DNA from: Fidelibacterota bacterium
GTDB lineage: Bacteria > Fidelibacterota > Marinisomatia > SCGC-AAA003-L08 > JACNLC01
Length of the DNA stretch: 64,000 bases
Direction of reading: 5' to 3'
Assembly: GCA_014381725.1 (NCBI GenBank)
Contig: JACNLC010000071.1
Coordinates: 24,027 to 88,026, forward strand
The notes below the pieces were generated by a model. It made no database searches, was not told where the DNA came from, and saw nothing but the letters and a program-made list of their open reading frames with translations. Of the stretch, positions 29,357-39,481 are shown one piece after another (within the stretch, counting starts at the first letter, position 1; each line of letters starts with the position of its first letter). Both the position numbers and the translations under genes were made by a program.

Positions 29357-31233
29357 TATCTCGCTACCAACTTTCGCTCGTTACCAACACGGTAAGTAAT
29401 TTTCAGCTTATCAAAATATTCCAAAAGAGGAACAGCATATTTTCTTGTAGTTTTCGCCAAATCTTTAAACTGTGGAACGGAAATTGTGTCGTTATCAGAA
29501 AAATGTTCTACAACTTTGTTCTTTAATCTTGTGAAATTATTATTAGTAAAAATTAAACTACCATCCAAAGTAATAATTTTATCCATTTCACTTGCAATTT
29601 TAAGTAACTGTTTTGCTTCTTTTTCACTCTTTTTAACTTTCTTTGATAAATCTGTTAGATTAGATGATGCAAATCCTTCATTATCTAATATTTCTATAAT
29701 CCTCTGCAAAGTTTTCTCTTCATCATCGGACAATTGAATAGAATGAGAGGATAACGATAAATGTTCATCCTTTTGCTTCAGTATTCCATCTTGCTCCATC
29801 ATTTTAAGAATGAACTCAATAAATCGTTCATCACCATTGAGTAATTGAAATATTTCCTTTTTTAGAACTCCGCTTCTATATTTGTTCTTTTTGTGCGATT
29901 TTTCCAAAAAGTTGATTATTGTCTGCTGAATTTCATCAAGCTGAGAAGTTGATACTAGCAACTTTTCACTTTTGCTTGAAATCCACTTCAAATTTTTATT
30001 TTCATCTACAAGTTGCTGAATTTTTCTAGATGAAATTCCAAGTTTTAGCTTCAATCGTTTTTCATTTAGTGGATTAACAGACTCGTAACTAACTATTAAC
30101 TCAAATCTTTTTGTTAAATTTGAATCGAATAAATCTTTTACTTTTTGACTTGCGAATTTCCATTTTTCTGGAGGTTTGTTATCTAAAACAACTCCACCAC
30201 CAATCGTTAAAATCGGTGAATAAGTTCGGATGATAAATTTATCGCCAATACTTGCCGGAAGCGGTTTTTCCAATTTTAATATTGCCGGTTTCTGTTCACC
30301 AGGTTTGATGAGTTTATCATTAATAATTGAAACCCGAGCCATCACTTGTTCTGTGCCTAAATGGACTCTAATCCGCTGATTTTGAGCAACTGGTTTTTTG
30401 ACGGTTTTTAATAAATGGATGTCAACACCAATTTGGTTGGTAGATTGAAAATATCCTTGTGCAGAAATTTGGAATCCTCGTTCAATTTCATCTGTATCAA
30501 CTGTTGCGAGATTTACAGCTCCCCTATCACCCAAAGCGATTTTGTCAACTTTTTGTGTATGACTTTGCAATCCGCGTATTTTAAGCTTCATTCCCGATGG
30601 GAGCAACTCCACAGTATCGCCGATTTTGGCAGAACCCGATGTTACAGTTCCTGTGATAACAGTTCCAAATCCCTTTTTGGTGAAAATGCGGTCAATTGGT
30701 AATCTGAAAATTTCTCTATCCATCTTTTTGGGGATGTTCTCGCACATCTTCAATATTGTAGCACGAAGCTCTTCAATTCCATTGTTTTGCACAGCAGAAA
30801 CACGAACTATCGGAGCATTTTCCAAAAATGTATTGCTCACCATTTCTTGTATGTCCAATTCTACTAGATCAATCCAATCGTCATCTACTAAATCAATTTT
30901 ATTTAGTGCAATACACCCGACTTTAACATCGAGTAATTTTAGAATGTCAAAATGCTCACGGGTTTGGGGCATCACTCCGTCATCAGCGGCAATTACAAGC
31001 AACGCAGCATCAACTGCACTTGCTCCAGCCATCATATTTTTAACAAACTTTTCGTGACCGGGAACATCAATTAATGTAATTTCATCGGACAGAAATGCGA
31101 ATCCGATATCAATTGTCATTCCTCTACGAATTTCTTCTTCTAGTCTATCTGTATTTACTCCGGTTAGTGCGTGGACAACCGCTGTTTTTCCGTGGTCAAT
31201 ATGTCCGGATAAACCTATGACAATTTGATTCAA
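29356..31233 (-). CDS. selB: Selenocysteine-specific translation elongation factor
   Basis: 625 aa; IGLSGHIDHGKTAVVHALTGVNTDRLEEEIRRGMTIDIGFAFL, IDVPGHEKFVKNMMAGA, plus C-terminal winged-helix repeats. Confidence 0.94.
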   Translation of the reverse strand: MNQIVIGLSGHIDHGKTAVVHALTGVNTDRLEEEIRRGMTIDIGFAFLSDEITLIDVPGHEKFVKNMMAGASAVDAALLVIAADDGVMPQTREHFDILKLLDVKVGCIALNKIDLVDDDWIDLVELDIQEMVSNTFLENAPIVRVSAVQNNGIEELRATILKMCENIPKKMDREIFRLPIDRIFTKKGFGTVITGTVTSGSAKIGDTVELLPSGMKLKIRGLQSHTQKVDKIALGDRGAVNLATVDTDEIERGFQISAQGYFQSTNQIGVDIHLLKTVKKPVAQNQRIRVHLGTEQVMARVSIINDKLIKPGEQKPAILKLEKPLPASIGDKFIIRTYSPILTIGGGVVLDNKPPEKWKFASQKVKDLFDSNLTKRFELIVSYESVNPLNEKRLKLKLGISSRKIQQLVDENKNLKWISSKSEKLLVSTSQLDEIQQTIINFLEKSHKKNKYRSGVLKKEIFQLLNGDERFIEFILKMMEQDGILKQKDEHLSLSSHSIQLSDDEEKTLQRIIEILDNEGFASSNLTDLSKKVKKSEKEAKQLLKIASEMDKIITLDGSLIFTNNNFTRLKNKVVEHFSDNDTISVPQFKDLAKTTRKYAVPLLEYFDKLKITYRVGNERKLVAR

Positions 31234-32621
31234 GCAAGAACCTCAATCATAATTTTTGATAAATCAGCAATTTGCTCATTTGGGATGGCTTTCAAGTCAA
31301 TTCTGAAACGATTACCGTGGATATATCCCAAAACAGGAACAGTAGCTAATCTAAATTTCTTAGCTGTGTTTGATGGTTTTTCATAAGTTGAAGAAAATAT
31401 TAAACTAACACTTTCAATTTTTTCTGTTGGTAGTGAACCACTTCCAGCTTCAACTTCTGAATCAACTAGTGTAATTCCATACTTTTCAATAATTTTCGAT
31501 GGAAGTGTTTTAAGAATATTTCTACCTAATTTTAGTAGTTTTGCTCTGTTTCGAGTTAACAAATGAATCGTTAAATTGTTCTCAGAAACATCTTTTGAAG
31601 TGCGATAAGTTCGCAAAATTTCCTCCAAAATAGCAAATGTAAATTTGTCGCAACGCAATGCTCTATAAAGTGCATTCTTCTGTGTTTTCTTAACGAGCAG
31701 CTTCTTTCCGCAAATAATTCCCGATTGTGGACCTCCAAGCAATTTATCTCCACTGAATGAAACCAAATCAGCACCGGATTTCAGGTACCATTTTACTGAT
31801 TCTTCATTTGGTAATCCATAATGATTAAAATCTGCAATTGCTCCACTACCAAGGTCAACTAGCAATGGAATTCGTTTTCGTTTTGCTAATTTTGATAATT
31901 CTAGTAACTCGACTTCTTGAGTAAATCCAACTACTTTGTAATTGCTAGTATGAGCAACCAGAATTGCACCTGTATCTTTAGTAATTGCATTTTCATAATC
32001 AGAAAAATGAGTTTTATTGGTTGTGCCAACTTCAACCATTTGGCATCCCGATTTATTTATTACATCTGGGATTCTAAACGAACCACCAATTTCAACTTGT
32101 TGTCCTCTGCTGATGATCACTTCTTTACCTTCGGCTATAGTGTTAAGCATCAATAAAACTGCAGAAGCATTATTATTAACAACCATTGAAGATTGAGAAC
32201 TAGTTAGAGAATTTATTAGATGCTCGATATGGCTTGTTCTCTCACCCCTTTTCCCTGACAGAATATCAACTTCAAGATTGGAATAACAAGATAATTTCGA
32301 CATCGCTGTATCAATTACAGATTTACTGATTGGAGTTCGTCCTAAATTAGTATGCAAAACAATTCCTGTTCCGTTGATAACTTTTCTCAATCCAATTTGA
32401 GCAACTATTTCAACATTATTTCTAACTTCGCTTAATGTAAATTTATGAATATTGTCTGAAACATTATTTTCGGTGATTGATTTGCGTATGTCTTTCAACG
32501 ATTGTCTAATTGTATTCACAATCAAATCGTGAGGAATGTTTATTTTAGATAGTTGTAATTCAACTATGATTTCATCAACAGACGGAATTTGCTTGAGAAG
32601 ATGATGTAGATTATTACTCAT
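31230..32621 (-). CDS. selA: L-seryl-tRNA(Sec) selenium transferase
   Basis: 463 aa; INGTGIVLHTNLGRTPIS, VVNNNASAVLLMLNTIAEGKEVIISRGQQVEIGGSFRIPDV, SFSGDKLLGGPQSGIICGKK. Confidence 0.96.
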   Translation of the reverse strand: MSNNLHHLLKQIPSVDEIIVELQLSKINIPHDLIVNTIRQSLKDIRKSITENNVSDNIHKFTLSEVRNNVEIVAQIGLRKVINGTGIVLHTNLGRTPISKSVIDTAMSKLSCYSNLEVDILSGKRGERTSHIEHLINSLTSSQSSMVVNNNASAVLLMLNTIAEGKEVIISRGQQVEIGGSFRIPDVINKSGCQMVEVGTTNKTHFSDYENAITKDTGAILVAHTSNYKVVGFTQEVELLELSKLAKRKRIPLLVDLGSGAIADFNHYGLPNEESVKWYLKSGADLVSFSGDKLLGGPQSGIICGKKLLVKKTQKNALYRALRCDKFTFAILEEILRTYRTSKDVSENNLTIHLLTRNRAKLLKLGRNILKTLPSKIIEKYGITLVDSEVEAGSGSLPTEKIESVSLIFSSTYEKPSNTAKKFRLATVPVLGYIHGNRFRIDLKAIPNEQIADLSKIMIEVLA

Positions 32622-34263
32622 TATTTGTTAGCCGATTTAACAATTGTTCTTCATCAATTTCATCAACTTGAGAAAGGTTCATATATTGCCTAGAATATTC
32701 TTTATAAACTCCGGTTTTTATGAAAATCTCTACAAGGTCTTTATCTAAGTCTTTTCCTGCCATTTTGCTTATAATATCAAGGGCTTTAGATAATTTATAT
32801 CCCTTTTTATAAGGACGACTTGGTGCTGTAAGTGCTTCAAAAACATCCGCAATTGCCATCATTCGTTCTTGAATAGAAATTTCGTTTCCTTTCTTTCCAT
32901 TTGGATATCCAGACCCATCAATATGTTCGTGATGTCCTCCTGCATAAAGTGGAACATTTTTTAACTGTTCTGGGAATGGTAGATTATTAAGCATTTCGAT
33001 TGTAGCCACAATATGATCATTGATTTTCTTTCTATCTTTAGCAGTTAAAGTACCTCTCCTAATTGAAAGATTTTCTAATTCATTTTCATCAATAAGTGAT
33101 TTTTTCTCCCCTTTCTCAACCCAGTTATAATGAGTAGTAATGAGTTTTATTCTTTTTAGAAATTCATCAGACATAAATTCAGAACCGACATTGCACTTTT
33201 CAATGAAATCTAAATCATCTTGCAAGCTTTGTAATTTATCGCTAGTCTCTAACTCAAGTTGAACAATTGATTGTGATTTCTCTTCTTTTTCTAATTGAAA
33301 TTTACTTTTCAAAAAATCAATTTCGATATCTCTTTTCAACACTTCGAATCTAGTTCGGATCAGTTCAATTCTATCGAATATAGCTTCCAATTTTGTAGCT
33401 TTATCAACGATATGGACTGGAGTTGTGACCTTTCCGCAATCGTGAAGCCAAGATGCAGTTTCAAGTTCATATTTTTCATCTTCATCCATTACAAAATCTT
33501 TATAAGGACCTTCTTTAACTTCAACAACTTTATCTGCTAACATTAGAGTGAGTTTTGGTACATTTCGACAATGATCACCAGTATAAGGTGATTTTCTATC
33601 AATAGCATCAGCAATTGTCATTATAAAAGATTCTAATAACTGTTTAAGGTCATCAACAAGAATCCTATTAGTTAATGCTAAAGCTGCCTGAGATGCAAGA
33701 GATTCTACATCTTCTTGAGTTTCTGAACTGAAAGGGATGATTTCTTTACTTGAAATATCTTGAGCATTAATTAGTTGTAATATTCCAATTACTTTATTCT
33801 CGTGATTTTTCATAGGAACAGTTAAAAACGATTGGGAACGATAATTGTGCTTTTCATCAAACCCTTTTGTACCAGAAAAATCAAATCCATCAGCAGTATA
33901 AGCATCAGTAATATTAATTGTTTCTCCAGTTATTGCAGAGTGAGCTGAAACATTATTATGATTTGGCTCCCCAGTTTTTGGATTAAATAATTTTACAGGA
34001 TAAATACTTTCAGGAACAGGTTCTGCAGTTCCACCTAACTTAAAATTTAGTGAATCTGTTCGCATTATTTTGTATTGAAGACGAGTATCATCATCAACCA
34101 TCATATACAGTGTTCCAGCATCTGCATTTGTGAAACTCTTTGCCTCTTCTAGAATTAGTTCAAGCAAACGATTGATATCTTTTTCTTTTGATAATGCAAT
34201 ACCAATTTCGTTTAGCTTTTTAAGTCTATTTGTTATTCTTACTAAATTTACATCACTCGACAT
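32614..34263 (-). CDS. GAF domain + HD-GYP domain protein (putative cyclic-di-GMP phosphodiesterase)
   Basis: 549 aa; N-terminal GAF (EEAKSFTNADAGTLYM), LHDCGKVTTPVHI, HHEHIDGSGYPNG, ERMMAIADVFEALTAPSRPYKK. Confidence 0.88.
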   Translation of the reverse strand: MSSDVNLVRITNRLKKLNEIGIALSKEKDINRLLELILEEAKSFTNADAGTLYMMVDDDTRLQYKIMRTDSLNFKLGGTAEPVPESIYPVKLFNPKTGEPNHNNVSAHSAITGETINITDAYTADGFDFSGTKGFDEKHNYRSQSFLTVPMKNHENKVIGILQLINAQDISSKEIIPFSSETQEDVESLASQAALALTNRILVDDLKQLLESFIMTIADAIDRKSPYTGDHCRNVPKLTLMLADKVVEVKEGPYKDFVMDEDEKYELETASWLHDCGKVTTPVHIVDKATKLEAIFDRIELIRTRFEVLKRDIEIDFLKSKFQLEKEEKSQSIVQLELETSDKLQSLQDDLDFIEKCNVGSEFMSDEFLKRIKLITTHYNWVEKGEKKSLIDENELENLSIRRGTLTAKDRKKINDHIVATIEMLNNLPFPEQLKNVPLYAGGHHEHIDGSGYPNGKKGNEISIQERMMAIADVFEALTAPSRPYKKGYKLSKALDIISKMAGKDLDKDLVEIFIKTGVYKEYSRQYMNLSQVDEIDEEQLLNRLTNNE

Positions 34264-34349
34264 CTATAAACCCTTGTTATTGTTTAATTTTAAGTATGTA
34301 AGGTATTGACGAAATAGGACAAAAATCAAGATAAATTAGCAACAAATTA

Positions 34350-35483
34350 TCATTCTTTTGATAAAAACAAAGCTAGTAATACACCCGGAACTAAAACTAT
34401 AGCCAAAAATGGAAAAATACTACTTAACTGGTAATTCTCACCAATATATCCTCCTACAGTAGCTGCTAATGAACCAACTCCATAACCAACACCCATAGAT
34501 AATCCGTAAACCATACCCCTGTTTCCTTTTGGAGTAACATCTGCAATAAGACTATTATTCACAGGTTGGAATGTAAAATTGACTGCTCCTAACACTCCAA
34601 CAATCAATATGAGTAGAACTCCGGTTGAATATCCCATTAACAACAAAAACGGGATGTTCAATCCAACAACCCAAACAAGCAGTTTTTTTCGTGGGATATT
34701 AGCTCCTAATTTCCCACCGATAATTTGACCAAGTACACCAAGAATCAAAACGAAAGCTGTTAACATTCCACCTGTTACAACATCGTCAATATTCCAATTT
34801 ACTGCTTCAGAAAAATAAATCGGTAAATAATTAAATAATCCATGATGAGCAAACCCCCAAATAGATGCCACAGCAAGTATAACATAATGAGTTTGTGATA
34901 GTTTGAATCTATAATGTTTAGAGGGTGGTCCTGCTGGTTTGTCAAGTTTGAGTTGCAAAAATGTAAATATACCGCCAATCAAAGCCAAAATTGCTAAAAT
35001 AATATAAGCTATTTTCCAATCAATAATCGCAGATATTCCTGCACCAATGATAGGTCCAAAAGTTAAACCCAAGCTCCCAGAAATCCCATGATAAGCCATA
35101 TTTTGACTGATATTCTTTGTATGGCTAACTAAATTCAATCCCGCAGGATGATATAAACCAGAGAATAATCCCAATAATCCCAAACCAAAAGCAAGTTGTG
35201 AGAATGAATGTGAAGTACTGATACAAATAACCGACAAAACTGTCCCAAAAAAGTAAGTAAGTAACACATTTTTTGAACCAAATCTATCAACTAACCATCC
35301 TGCTGGAATTGATGCTAATCCAAAAAAACCAAATTGAATAGTTCCTAACTCACCTAATTGAATCAATGAAACTTGAAAATCATCTCTAAGAATTATCAAT
35401 ATAGCAGGAAAGACCAATGTTATACAGTGGACTAAAAAATGACCAATGCTTGTAGCTAATAATATATTGTTTCTATTCTTCAT
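34350..35483 (-). CDS. MFS transporter (fosmidomycin-resistance-like)
   Basis: 377 aa, about 12 TM; GHFLVHCITLVFPAILIILRDDF, GWLVDRFGSKN. Confidence 0.8.
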   Translation of the reverse strand: MKNRNNILLATSIGHFLVHCITLVFPAILIILRDDFQVSLIQLGELGTIQFGFFGLASIPAGWLVDRFGSKNVLLTYFFGTVLSVICISTSHSFSQLAFGLGLLGLFSGLYHPAGLNLVSHTKNISQNMAYHGISGSLGLTFGPIIGAGISAIIDWKIAYIILAILALIGGIFTFLQLKLDKPAGPPSKHYRFKLSQTHYVILAVASIWGFAHHGLFNYLPIYFSEAVNWNIDDVVTGGMLTAFVLILGVLGQIIGGKLGANIPRKKLLVWVVGLNIPFLLLMGYSTGVLLILIVGVLGAVNFTFQPVNNSLIADVTPKGNRGMVYGLSMGVGYGVGSLAATVGGYIGENYQLSSIFPFLAIVLVPGVLLALFLSKE

Positions 35484-35494
35484 TTAAACAAAAA

Positions 35495-35527
35495 AAGCTC
35501 CCAACCAAATACTAGGGTAGGGAGCTT
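35495..35527 (-). terminator. Rho-independent terminator downstream of rplS operon
   Basis: Minus strand AAGCTCCC-TACCCTAGTATTTGGTT-GGGAGCTTTTTTTG: 8-bp stem plus T tract. Confidence 0.85.
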
Positions 35528-35550
35528 CAATAATAAAATACAAGTTTAAC

Positions 35551-35898
35551 TTAGGAAATGCGTTCTTTGATACGAGCGGCTTTCCCTTTTAGATTTCTTA
35601 AATAATACAATTTTGCTCGTCGAACTTTACCTTTTTTTAGAACTTTAATAGTTTCAATATTTGGAGAATGCAGTGGAAATATTCTTTCAACTCCAATCCC
35701 ATTAGAAATTTTCCGTACAGTAAAAGATTTACTGGTTCCGCCACCTGATGAAATTGCAATAACTACACCTTCGAAACTCTGAATTCTTGATCGACTTCCC
35801 TCAATAACTCTAACTCCAACAGAAACTGTATCACCTGATCTAAATTCTGGTAAATCAGTTTTTATATAATCTTGTGTTGCTGATGTAATCTTATCCAT
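35551..35898 (-). CDS. rplS: 50S ribosomal protein L19
   Basis: 115 aa; [74 protein letters not shown]. Confidence 0.97.
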   Translation of the reverse strand: MDKITSATQDYIKTDLPEFRSGDTVSVGVRVIEGSRSRIQSFEGVVIAISSGGGTSKSFTVRKISNGIGVERIFPLHSPNIETIKVLKKGKVRRAKLYYLRNLKGKAARIKERIS

Positions 35899-36625
35899 TA
35901 TTTTCTCCGTTTTCTTTTTCTACGCTTTTTAATTCTAAATATTTTCTAAATAAATCTGTTCGCCTTAACTTTGTTTTCTCTTTTTGCTGATCTAATTTCC
36001 AATCGGCAATTTTTTTATGATGACCAGATAATAAAACTTCTGGAACTTTCATTCCTTCAAATTCTTCAGGCCTAGTAAAATGAGGTCCGTCAAGCAATCC
36101 TGACGCAAAAGAATCTGTTTCAGCTGATTCATATGTATTCAATACTCCAGGTATTAAACGAATAATTGCATCCAAGATTACTAAAGTCGGAAGTTCACCT
36201 CCTGTTAAAACATAATCACCGATTGATATCTCATCTGTAACCAAAACATCCCTAATCCTCTGATCTATGCCCTTATAGTGACCATTAATAAACATCAATT
36301 CACTACATTTTGATAATTCTAGAGCTTTTTTGTGAGTTAATACTTCTCCGTCAGGAGTTGGAAATATCACCCTTAAACTACTATTCTGTTGATCTCCAAC
36401 CGCTTTTTTGTAAGCCCTAAATACAGGTTCCGGTTTCATTATCATACCGGAGCCCCCACCAAATGGATAATCGTCAATTCGATAATGTGGTGGATCAGCA
36501 AAATTAAACAAATCGTAAATCAAATAATTTACAAAGCTTTTTGCGTTTGCTCTCCCCAAAATACTCTCATCCACAACAGCTTCTACCATTTTGGCAAAAG
36601 GTGTTAAAATATGGACAGATAACAC
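35891..36625 (-). CDS. trmD: tRNA (guanine-N1)-methyltransferase
   Basis: 244 aa; [58 protein letters not shown]. Confidence 0.96.
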   Translation of the reverse strand: MLSVHILTPFAKMVEAVVDESILGRANAKSFVNYLIYDLFNFADPPHYRIDDYPFGGGSGMIMKPEPVFRAYKKAVGDQQNSSLRVIFPTPDGEVLTHKKALELSKCSELMFINGHYKGIDQRIRDVLVTDEISIGDYVLTGGELPTLVILDAIIRLIPGVLNTYESAETDSFASGLLDGPHFTRPEEFEGMKVPEVLLSGHHKKIADWKLDQQKEKTKLRRTDLFRKYLELKSVEKENGENNG

Positions 36626-37149
36626 TAGTCTATCAATCCTTCCATTTGATGAATAGTCATCTTTTTATTCTCAAAGTCAATAAGCTGTATAAATTCATCT
36701 ATTATTGGAATAAGTACTTCTTTGTCCAACTGTTTCACTACTAAAACATCATTAGCAGGTAAATTTAGAATGTCAGTTACTTCACCCAATAAATCATCTT
36801 TTTCATTATAAACTTGTAAACCTATAAGATCCACAAGATAAATTTCATTATCTTCTATTTTTGGAAGTTTTGTTCTCTCAATTGAGATTTGTGCTCCCAC
36901 TAATCGTTTGGCATCTTCCTTTGAAGAAATATGCTTAAATTTCATTATAGGTTTTGGAGAGATTAAACGACCACTTTCAATTTCAAATTGCTCGTTTAAC
37001 CTAATTCCATCCACTAACCAAACGATCTCACCTTCTGCTAATGATTCAGAAGATGGATTATATATTTTTACTTTTACCTCTCCTTTTAATCCGTGGGGTT
37101 TAATAATTTCCCCTAGAATTACAAGATTTTGAGGAAGTTCTTTATTCAA
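36625..37149 (-). CDS. rimM: Ribosome maturation factor
   Basis: 174 aa; ILGEIIKPHGLKGEVKVKIYNP, C-terminal PRC domain LPANDVLVVKQLDKEVLIPIIDEFI. Confidence 0.94.
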   Translation of the reverse strand: MNKELPQNLVILGEIIKPHGLKGEVKVKIYNPSSESLAEGEIVWLVDGIRLNEQFEIESGRLISPKPIMKFKHISSKEDAKRLVGAQISIERTKLPKIEDNEIYLVDLIGLQVYNEKDDLLGEVTDILNLPANDVLVVKQLDKEVLIPIIDEFIQLIDFENKKMTIHQMEGLID

Positions 37150-37375
37150 TTATTTCAAGAATCGCCCGCTTATCACCTGTTTTGGCGTTAGCGGCTGAAA
37201 GAAGAGTGCGAAGAGCACCAACATTCTTTCCTCGTTTCCCGATTACCATTCCAATATCGCCTTCACCGACAGTCAATTCGAATATTTTAGTTGAATCACT
37301 CTCCAAAATTTCCACTTTAACTTCATCTGGTTTATCAACGATCTGCTTTACCATACTCTCCAAGAACTCTTTCAT
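37142..37375 (-). CDS. KH domain RNA-binding protein (KhpA/YlqC-like)
   Basis: 77 aa; IGMVIGKRGKNVGALRTLLSAANAKTGDKRAILEI, located between rpsP and rimM. Confidence 0.93.
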   Translation of the reverse strand: MKEFLESMVKQIVDKPDEVKVEILESDSTKIFELTVGEGDIGMVIGKRGKNVGALRTLLSAANAKTGDKRAILEIIE

Positions 37376-37397
37376 CTTAACTCTCCTCTGTTTATCC

Positions 37398-37958
37398 TTA
37401 TTTTGAAGAGTCTTCCTCTACAGATTCTGCTTTTTCGGTAGTAGCTTGATCAGCTTCAGGTTTATCAGCTTTTTGTTCTTCCGTTGTTTCTGCAGGTTCA
37501 GACGCTTCTTCAATAGTATCTTGCTGAGATTTCATGTCTGATTCTTCTTGCTCTTTTTCTTCTTCTTTTGCTTCAGCTTCAGCTTTTTCTATTTTAGCTT
37601 TGGCTTGTTCTTTCTTAGCAACTATTTCATCCTTTTTGGATTTTCGTTGAGCAAGTAATTCAGATAGTTCTTTTTCAATTTCATCTTCAGATTTACCTTG
37701 TTGAGTAAGATGCCATTTATAGCTCAAACCAACTTTACTGAAGAGATTTTTCACAGTATCACTTGGCTGTGCTCCATTATTCAACCAATGAAGAGATCTT
37801 TCTCCATCAATTTGAATATTGTTCTCTTTATCAAGAGGGTCAAACCACCCCAATCTTTCAATTTCTCGTCCATCACGACGACTTCTAGAATCAATCACAA
37901 CAATTCGATAAAAGGGGCGTTTTCTTCGTCCCATTCTTTTTAATCTAATCCGTACCAA
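37398..37958 (-). CDS. rpsP: 30S ribosomal protein S16 with long acidic/Lys-rich C-terminal extension
   Basis: 186 aa; [42 protein letters not shown]; tail rich in K/E/A/Q. Confidence 0.96.
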   Translation of the reverse strand: MVRIRLKRMGRRKRPFYRIVVIDSRSRRDGREIERLGWFDPLDKENNIQIDGERSLHWLNNGAQPSDTVKNLFSKVGLSYKWHLTQQGKSEDEIEKELSELLAQRKSKKDEIVAKKEQAKAKIEKAEAEAKEEEKEQEESDMKSQQDTIEEASEPAETTEEQKADKPEADQATTEKAESVEEDSSK

Positions 37959-37979
37959 AGAGCTTATTCTCCTATTTAA

Positions 37980-39302
37980 CTAAATTTTAAATGGCATCTG
38001 GGGCATTCCAGATTTTCCCATTTTCTTCATCATCAATTTCATTTGAGCAAACTGTTTCAGTAATTGATTAACTTCAAATACCGGTCGTCCGCTACCTTTT
38101 GCTATTCTTTTCCGACGAGATCCATTGATGATATTTGGATTTCGTTTTTCTGTTGGCGTCATTGAAAAGATAATCGCTTCTACCCATTTGAGTTGACTAT
38201 CATCCATATTCAAATTTTTCAATTTTCCAGCACCTGGAATCATTGATATTAACTGCGAAAAAGATCCCATTTTCTGAATCTGTTTTAGCTGATCTTGAAA
38301 ATCCTCTAGAGTAAACGAATTTTTCTCTAATTTTTTCTGCAGTTTTTCAGCAGATTTCTTGTCTGTAAATTCTTGAGCTTTCTCTACTAGAGAAACGACA
38401 TCGCCCATCCCCAAAATTCTCTGAGATAACCTATCAGGGTGAAAGGGTTCAAATCCATCCATATTCTCACTAGTTCCGATAAATTTAATCGGTTTACCAG
38501 TAACTTCTCGGATAGAAACCGCGGCTCCACCTCTGGAATCACCATCCATTTTGGTTAGGACAATTCCCGTAACATCAACTGTTTCAGAAAATGCTTTAGA
38601 TGAATTTACTGCATCCTGCCCTGTCATTCCATCTGCTACAAAAAGAATTTCATTCGGATTCGACAAACTTACAATATTTTTAAGTTGATTCATCAATGTT
38701 TCATCAACATGCAACCGACCTGCAGTATCAATAATTATCAAATCTGCATCTTGCGATTTAGCTTGTGATATACCATTTTTCACAACTTTTAGTGGATCTT
38801 TAGTATCTTCCGAGTAAACTGGTACATCAATTTGTTTACCCAATACTTTCAGCTGATCCACCGCAGCCGGTCTCTGTAAATCTGCCGCAATCAGAAATGG
38901 ATTCTTCTGACGCTTATTTTTCAAAAATCTAGCTAGTTTAGCACAAGTTGTCGTTTTACCTGAACCTTGTAAACCTGCCATTACTATAGTTGTGAAACCA
39001 GATGAACTAAATTGAATTCCTTCGGTATTTCCACCAAGAAACTCCGTTAATTCTTTTTGAATAATTTTGATGAATTGCTGACCTGGTGTAATAGAAGTTA
39101 ATACTTCCCCACCTTTAGCTTTATCAGTTATTCTATCAACGAATCTCCGTGCAACTTTAAAATTGACATCAGCTTCCAATAACGCTCTTCTAACATCGCG
39201 CATAGCATCAGAAATGTTGGATTCGGTAATCTTTCCATGCCCTCGGATGGTCTTGAATATACTCGAAAATCTGTCCTGCAGTTGCTCAAACATCTTGTTC
39301 AC
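37980..39302 (-). CDS. ffh: Signal recognition particle protein Ffh
   Basis: 440 aa; GLQGSGKTTTCAKLARFLK, IIDTAGRLHVDE, TKMDGDSRGGAAVSIREVTGKPIKFIGTSE, M-domain SMIPGAGKLK. Confidence 0.97.
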   Translation of the reverse strand: MNKMFEQLQDRFSSIFKTIRGHGKITESNISDAMRDVRRALLEADVNFKVARRFVDRITDKAKGGEVLTSITPGQQFIKIIQKELTEFLGGNTEGIQFSSSGFTTIVMAGLQGSGKTTTCAKLARFLKNKRQKNPFLIAADLQRPAAVDQLKVLGKQIDVPVYSEDTKDPLKVVKNGISQAKSQDADLIIIDTAGRLHVDETLMNQLKNIVSLSNPNEILFVADGMTGQDAVNSSKAFSETVDVTGIVLTKMDGDSRGGAAVSIREVTGKPIKFIGTSENMDGFEPFHPDRLSQRILGMGDVVSLVEKAQEFTDKKSAEKLQKKLEKNSFTLEDFQDQLKQIQKMGSFSQLISMIPGAGKLKNLNMDDSQLKWVEAIIFSMTPTEKRNPNIINGSRRKRIAKGSGRPVFEVNQLLKQFAQMKLMMKKMGKSGMPQMPFKI

Positions 39303-39481
39303 CTATCAAAAATCGCACACTAAAATAGCCTGAAAATTTACAATGCCACAATCTTCTCTGCAAGAGAAAGGACGAAAATTATTTTCCTTTGTCTGATTTG
39401 TCTGATTCGGACATTGTTTTAAGTTTTAATGACCAAAACAAAACATTTCAATGGTCAACTATCTCAAAAGTCAGATTTTTG

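Noticed and set aside
30626-31057. 143-aa plus-strand ORF
   Set aside because: Entirely antisense to the strongly supported selB; no recognisable domain; typical shadow ORF.
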